A DNA stretch of 9,305 bases, from contig JAJRTM010000668.1 in NCBI GenBank assembly GCA_024278285.1, positions 1 to 9,305 of the forward strand, read 5' to 3'. Under the pieces are notes generated by a model. The model was not told the origin of the DNA, made no database searches, and saw only the letters and a program-made list of their open reading frames with translations. Source of the stretch: Planctomycetota bacterium (GTDB taxonomy: Bacteria; Planctomycetota; Planctomycetia; Planctomycetales; Planctomycetaceae). A program made the translations under genes and the position numbers. Positions 6,342 to 9,305 of the stretch are shown here, piece by piece (the first letter of the stretch is position 1; every line of letters starts with the position of its first letter).

Positions 6342-7798
6342 TACATCGCTCCCAGCTTTTGTAAAGAGTCCTTGTAGATAACTTCAAACACCAACCAGGC
6401 CATTGCGAGCGTGAGAATTAAATTCAACGATTGCCCGGCGACATACAGAATGAGCGGCTTGCCTCCTTTGAGGAATTTTGCCAGTTCGCGAAAGTTCGTT
6501 TCCAGGCCGATGCTGACAAACGCCAGGCAGAAGAACCAGCCTCGCAGTGTTTTTGTGCTTGTTTTTACCATCCCGTCAACAAGGTAGCTGCCATGCTCCA
6601 GGGAAGAATGCAGGAATGTAAAGACGAGTGATGCAGCGACAAAACCGAGAACGAATTTGGGAAAACGTCGCCAGATTTCGGTTGCGTCTGGACGAACATT
6701 AGACTTACCTTTTTCGACAACGCTGACCCAGTAGACGGCAACGCCGAACGCGGTCACGCCGATCAGAATGTTCTGGATCATTTTGATGGTGATCGCTACT
6801 TCCATCGCGCGGTCTCCCAAAAGAGATCCTGCAACGCCAACGGCACCTGTGGAATCGATTGTTCCGCCGAGCCATGCTCCGCCCAGTTCGGGGCTGAGTC
6901 CCATCGCTTTGATGACAGCCGGGAGTACGATCATCATGATGACAGTGAAGGAAAGCGAAAGTCCAATCGCGAATGAAAGTTCTTCCTTCTTCGCTTTACA
7001 GGCGGCGGCGGTTGCGATTGCTGCAGAAACACCGCAGACAGACATGTCCGCAGAGATGACCATGTTCAGCGATTTCGATTCTATTTTGAGTACCTTCTGC
7101 CCGAACATGTACGTGCTGATTAAAACAATCGGCGTCACAACCCACGCGACACATATTCCTGGAACGCCTAACGCAACCAACTTTGAAAATAAAACCCCTG
7201 CTCCCAACAGAACAAGTCCTGTTTTAATATAGAATTCAGTCAGCAGTGCAGGTTTAACAAAACCGGGCGTCCCGACGGTATTACTGATCAACAAGCCGAT
7301 GCCCAATGCCCACAACGCATATTCCAGATTGTACTGCTTGGCGACCACCTGCCCAGTTAACACATAAGCAAAAGTGGCGAGCAGAAAAACGAACCAGAAA
7401 CCTTTCAGAAAACCGGGCAGCGATCTTTTCATACAGAACGTGCCGACGCCGAACAGCAGCATTGAAACGACAAACACTCCCACGATACCGGGGATAAGAT
7501 TATGGCCATCTTCCCCCGGAGTATAAATTGCATCGAGCGGATTATTTTTCCATTTACCCGGCTTGGCGAGATACGCTTTGAGCGGGCTGGTCAATTTGAA
7601 TTTTTTGCCGGCTTGCTTCGCCTGATCAATTTTTGTTGAAAGATCATCCGGCACGCTGGAGGCCATCACCAGAAATGCAACAGACAGAATCGCCGCCCCG
7701 ATCCAAACCGCCCACCAGTCTTCAGAATATCGAAATTCATGAAACAGGGATCGAGGAGCAGAAGTAACCGTTTCAGGTTCTGGAGTATTTTCTGGCAT
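6341..7798 (-). CDS. YeiH-family putative sulfate exporter, N-terminally extended
   Basis: The 485-residue polytopic inner-membrane protein matches the YeiH/UPF0324 family (Pfam Cons_hypoth698), annotated as putative sulfate exporters. Evidence is the region [22 protein letters not shown] (249-270), a helix to about 297, then [17 protein letters not shown] (308-324) and ATIK-like AITIKMIQN (335-343), which follow the order of the family's two conserved segments. About 10-12 hydrophobic helices are visible, the last at 449-475. Family members are usually about 340 residues. Here the first ~100 residues are extra: a helix at 29-49, then a Lys-rich polar stretch (51-100) before the transporter core. 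The transported ion is not proven for the family. The start ATG has no Shine-Dalgarno site. It is the first gene of a pair with the 91-residue protein. Confidence 0.85.
   Translation of the reverse strand: MPENTPEPETVTSAPRSLFHEFRYSEDWWAVWIGAAILSVAFLVMASSVPDDLSTKIDQAKQAGKKFKLTSPLKAYLAKPGKWKNNPLDAIYTPGEDGHNLIPGIVGVFVVSMLLFGVGTFCMKRSLPGFLKGFWFVFLLATFAYVLTGQVVAKQYNLEYALWALGIGLLISNTVGTPGFVKPALLTEFYIKTGLVLLGAGVLFSKLVALGVPGICVAWVVTPIVLISTYMFGQKVLKIESKSLNMVISADMSVCGVSAAIATAAACKAKKEELSFAIGLSLSFTVIMMIVLPAVIKAMGLSPELGGAWLGGTIDSTGAVGVAGSLLGDRAMEVAITIKMIQNILIGVTAFGVAVYWVSVVEKGKSNVRPDATEIWRRFPKFVLGFVAASLVFTFLHSSLEHGSYLVDGMVKTSTKTLRGWFFCLAFVSIGLETNFRELAKFLKGGKPLILYVAGQSLNLILTLAMAWLVFEVIYKDSLQKLGAM
6349..6353 (-). 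promoter_or_regulatory. Ribosome binding site of the 91-residue protein, inside the transporter gene
   Basis: GGGAG on the minus strand, 7 nt before the ATG that overlaps the transporter stop. It supports both the start and translational coupling. Confidence 0.6.
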
Positions 7799-7869
7799 GG
7801 GAATTCTGCTGAATAGAGGATGCTCGGATTTTCAAGTGACGTTCGAAGGTTTATGTTACCGATGAAGCC

Positions 7870-7989
7870 TCACTCGGGCAATTGAAGCCCCTGTTCATTG
7901 ATTTCGAACGGGACGATTGATTCATCACAGGCACTGCCGCGATGTTTGGTCGCGCATAATACACGCCCCACTTTTATTCTTTCCTGCAT
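7870..7989 (-). CDS. Possible 39-codon small ORF in the kinase-transporter spacer
   Basis: An ATG at 7989-7987 opens a 39-codon frame starting MQERIKVGRVLCATKHRG and ending in TGA at 7872-7870. The only purine run before it (GGGGGG) abuts the ATG. An in-frame GTG at codon 7 has AGGAAAG at better spacing. The composition is protein-like (mixed charged and hydrophobic residues, two Cys), with no TM helix or recognised motif. It lies on the same strand between the kinase and the transporter. It could equally be chance or the remnant of a longer gene. Confidence 0.25.
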   Translation of the reverse strand: MQERIKVGRVLCATKHRGSACDESIVPFEINEQGLQLPE

Positions 7990-8036
7990 CCCCCCAGAGT
8001 GATTCGGAAGTTAGCACGCCCGGCTCGCCAATAAAA

Positions 8037-9305
8037 TTAGTAAGCGTCTCTCGCGGCTGAGGTATCGCCGGGAATTCGGGTGGCTGCACCGGCTTGTTTA
8101 TCGTCGATCACTGTTTGATCGTTGCCGATATGTTCGTCGCTGGTAATGGCTGCCAAAGAGGAAGCAACATTGGCGGGGATGCGCTGCAGATAATGTTTTT
8201 TGCGAGGGTCTGCTAATCGGAACGATGCCTGATGAGTTCGCTTGGCAATTAAATCCTGGAAGTTGATACGAACTTTTTTGATTCTTGCATAAGGCCTAAA
8301 CGCGGCAGCAAGTTCCTTGCCGTTTTGATAACGATCATTCGGATCTTTTTCCATGCAGCGATGAACAATGGCAGCAATTTCCGCAGGGACTTTCGGATTC
8401 AAATTGGTAATGCGTGGCGGTGGCATTTTGCGATGGGCGCGAATTTTTTCGCTGCTGTTTTCTGCAGGGAAGGGAAGTTTTCCTGTCAACGCCAGAAACA
8501 GGGCGCAGCCCAAACCGTAAAGGTCAGCCCGTCCATCGACACTGTAACTGTCGTAAGATTGTTCAGGGGCGATGTAGTCAGCGGTGCCAAGGCAATCTTT
8601 CCCCATCTGCTCTGCCAGTTCTGCTTCAACAGGATCGTCGCCAAGCAGTACCAGTCCAAAGTCGCAAACTTTGACCAGTCCATTCGCACCGATTAACAAG
8701 TTAGAAGGTTTCACATCGCGATGGACCGAACCTGCCTGATGAATATGGTGCAACGCTTTGGCGGCCTGCAAACCAATGTTGCATACAAAGCCGGGATCGA
8801 GAGGACCATCTCGTTGAATGAGTTCCTGGAGATCGATTGATTCAAATAATTCCAGAAGCAAATATTCAACATCGCTGCGGTATTGGTATTCTAATACATT
8901 GATAATATTCGGGTGTTTGTGTCTGCCCCCCGCTTCGCCTTCCAGAAGAAAGCGAGTTCGCAATTCCTGTTGATCGACATGGGGGTGATTGGCTCGCCGC
9001 ATTAAAACTTTTAACGCAAACTTTTCCTGTGTGCGAGGATCTTCCACCGCATACAACCACCCCATCCCGCCTGTTCCCAGAATACCGATAACGCGGTAAT
9101 CATCAATAAAGAACCCTTCGCGTGAATGGTCTTTTACTGTTGTTTCAAACTTGAACGCGAACGAGCCGATTTTTAATTCGTCGCCATGATGCAAACGAGT
9201 GCTGCGAATTTTGATCCCATTCACAAAAGTTCCCGTGCGCGAGCGGAGATCCCAAATACGAAAACCGCGACCATCCAGTGTCAGGACGCAATGGGATGGT
9301 TCCAC
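8037..9305 (-). CDS. FHA-domain Ser/Thr protein kinase, N-terminus beyond window edge
   Basis: 422 codons are visible. The first codon, GTG at the window edge, is unlikely to be the true start because the FHA domain lacks its first strands. Residues 1-54 are the second half of an FHA domain (HCVLTLDG, then [15 protein letters not shown] and [14 protein letters not shown]). The kinase domain spans about 70-337: glycine loop GTGGMG (77-82), Lys99 in ALKV, likely helix-C Glu122, catalytic HRDVKPSN (195-202), DFG (215-217), TADYIAPEQ (241-249) and D261 in DLYGLG. All catalytic residues are present, so it should be an active PknB-type (Hanks) kinase. The remaining 85 residues are polar and show no TM helix, so the visible part is soluble. 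Substrates are unknown. It is followed on the same strand, 238 nt on, by the transporter gene. Confidence 0.9.
   Translation of the reverse strand: MEPSHCVLTLDGRGFRIWDLRSRTGTFVNGIKIRSTRLHHGDELKIGSFAFKFETTVKDHSREGFFIDDYRVIGILGTGGMGWLYAVEDPRTQEKFALKVLMRRANHPHVDQQELRTRFLLEGEAGGRHKHPNIINVLEYQYRSDVEYLLLELFESIDLQELIQRDGPLDPGFVCNIGLQAAKALHHIHQAGSVHRDVKPSNLLIGANGLVKVCDFGLVLLGDDPVEAELAEQMGKDCLGTADYIAPEQSYDSYSVDGRADLYGLGCALFLALTGKLPFPAENSSEKIRAHRKMPPPRITNLNPKVPAEIAAIVHRCMEKDPNDRYQNGKELAAAFRPYARIKKVRINFQDLIAKRTHQASFRLADPRKKHYLQRIPANVASSLAAITSDEHIGNDQTVIDDKQAGAATRIPGDTSAARDAY

Noticed and set aside
6768..7232. 154-codon plus-strand frame
   Set aside because: It lies opposite the conserved YeiH-family segments and has Thr/Pro/Ser-rich shadow composition.

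Overview
The window looks like chromosomal DNA from a planctomycete (Planctomycetota). This is inferred from gene content: a secreted protein with a DUF1570-type HExxH motif, a heparan-N-sulfatase-like sulfatase, an FHA-Ser/Thr kinase, a long YeiH-type transporter, a DUF3592 membrane protein, and intergenic palindromic repeats. No rRNA, tRNA, CRISPR array or phage gene is visible. The genes at both ends are cut by the window edges.

Layout. (1) Positions 1-2195, minus strand: a signal-peptide-bearing putative metallopeptidase (681-2195) is followed after 5 nt by a sulfatase-fold protein (675 to beyond position 1). The second gene has lost the usual catalytic Cys and most metal ligands in the visible part. 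The two probably form one operon. (2) Positions 2196-2568: gene-free, divergently flanked, and holding a cluster of palindromes. Three of them carry a TGTAG foot and resemble REP/REPIN elements. (3) Positions 2569-3828, plus strand: a multi-spanning DUF3592 membrane protein with a soluble C-terminal region. (4) Positions 3829-4346: a gene-free stretch with nested inverted repeats. An exact 25-bp hairpin-forming inverted repeat lies outside an imperfect 39-nt inverted repeat, and the whole looks like a MITE-like or degenerate mobile element. (5) Positions 4347-5963, plus strand: a complete secreted sulfatase with an intact CAPSR formylglycine motif. (6) Positions 6066-7798, minus strand: a YeiH-family putative sulfate exporter with a long N-terminal extension, overlapping by 1 nt a 91-residue single-TM protein that is probably co-translated. 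The 102-nt gap from the sulfatase (5964-6065) is convergent and shows no clear terminator. (7) Positions 7799-8036: a spacer with one possible 39-codon ORF. (8) Positions 8037-9305, minus strand: an FHA-Ser/Thr kinase whose N-terminus is cut off.

How the genes may fit together: the sulfatase would release sulfate from a sulfated substrate outside the cytoplasm. The convergent YeiH-type transporter belongs to a family proposed to move sulfate or a related anion. The genes are convergent rather than co-transcribed, so the link is only suggestive. The strongest oddities are the catalytically degenerate sulfatase-like protein behind the metallopeptidase gene, and the two different palindromic repeat systems in the two gene-free stretches.
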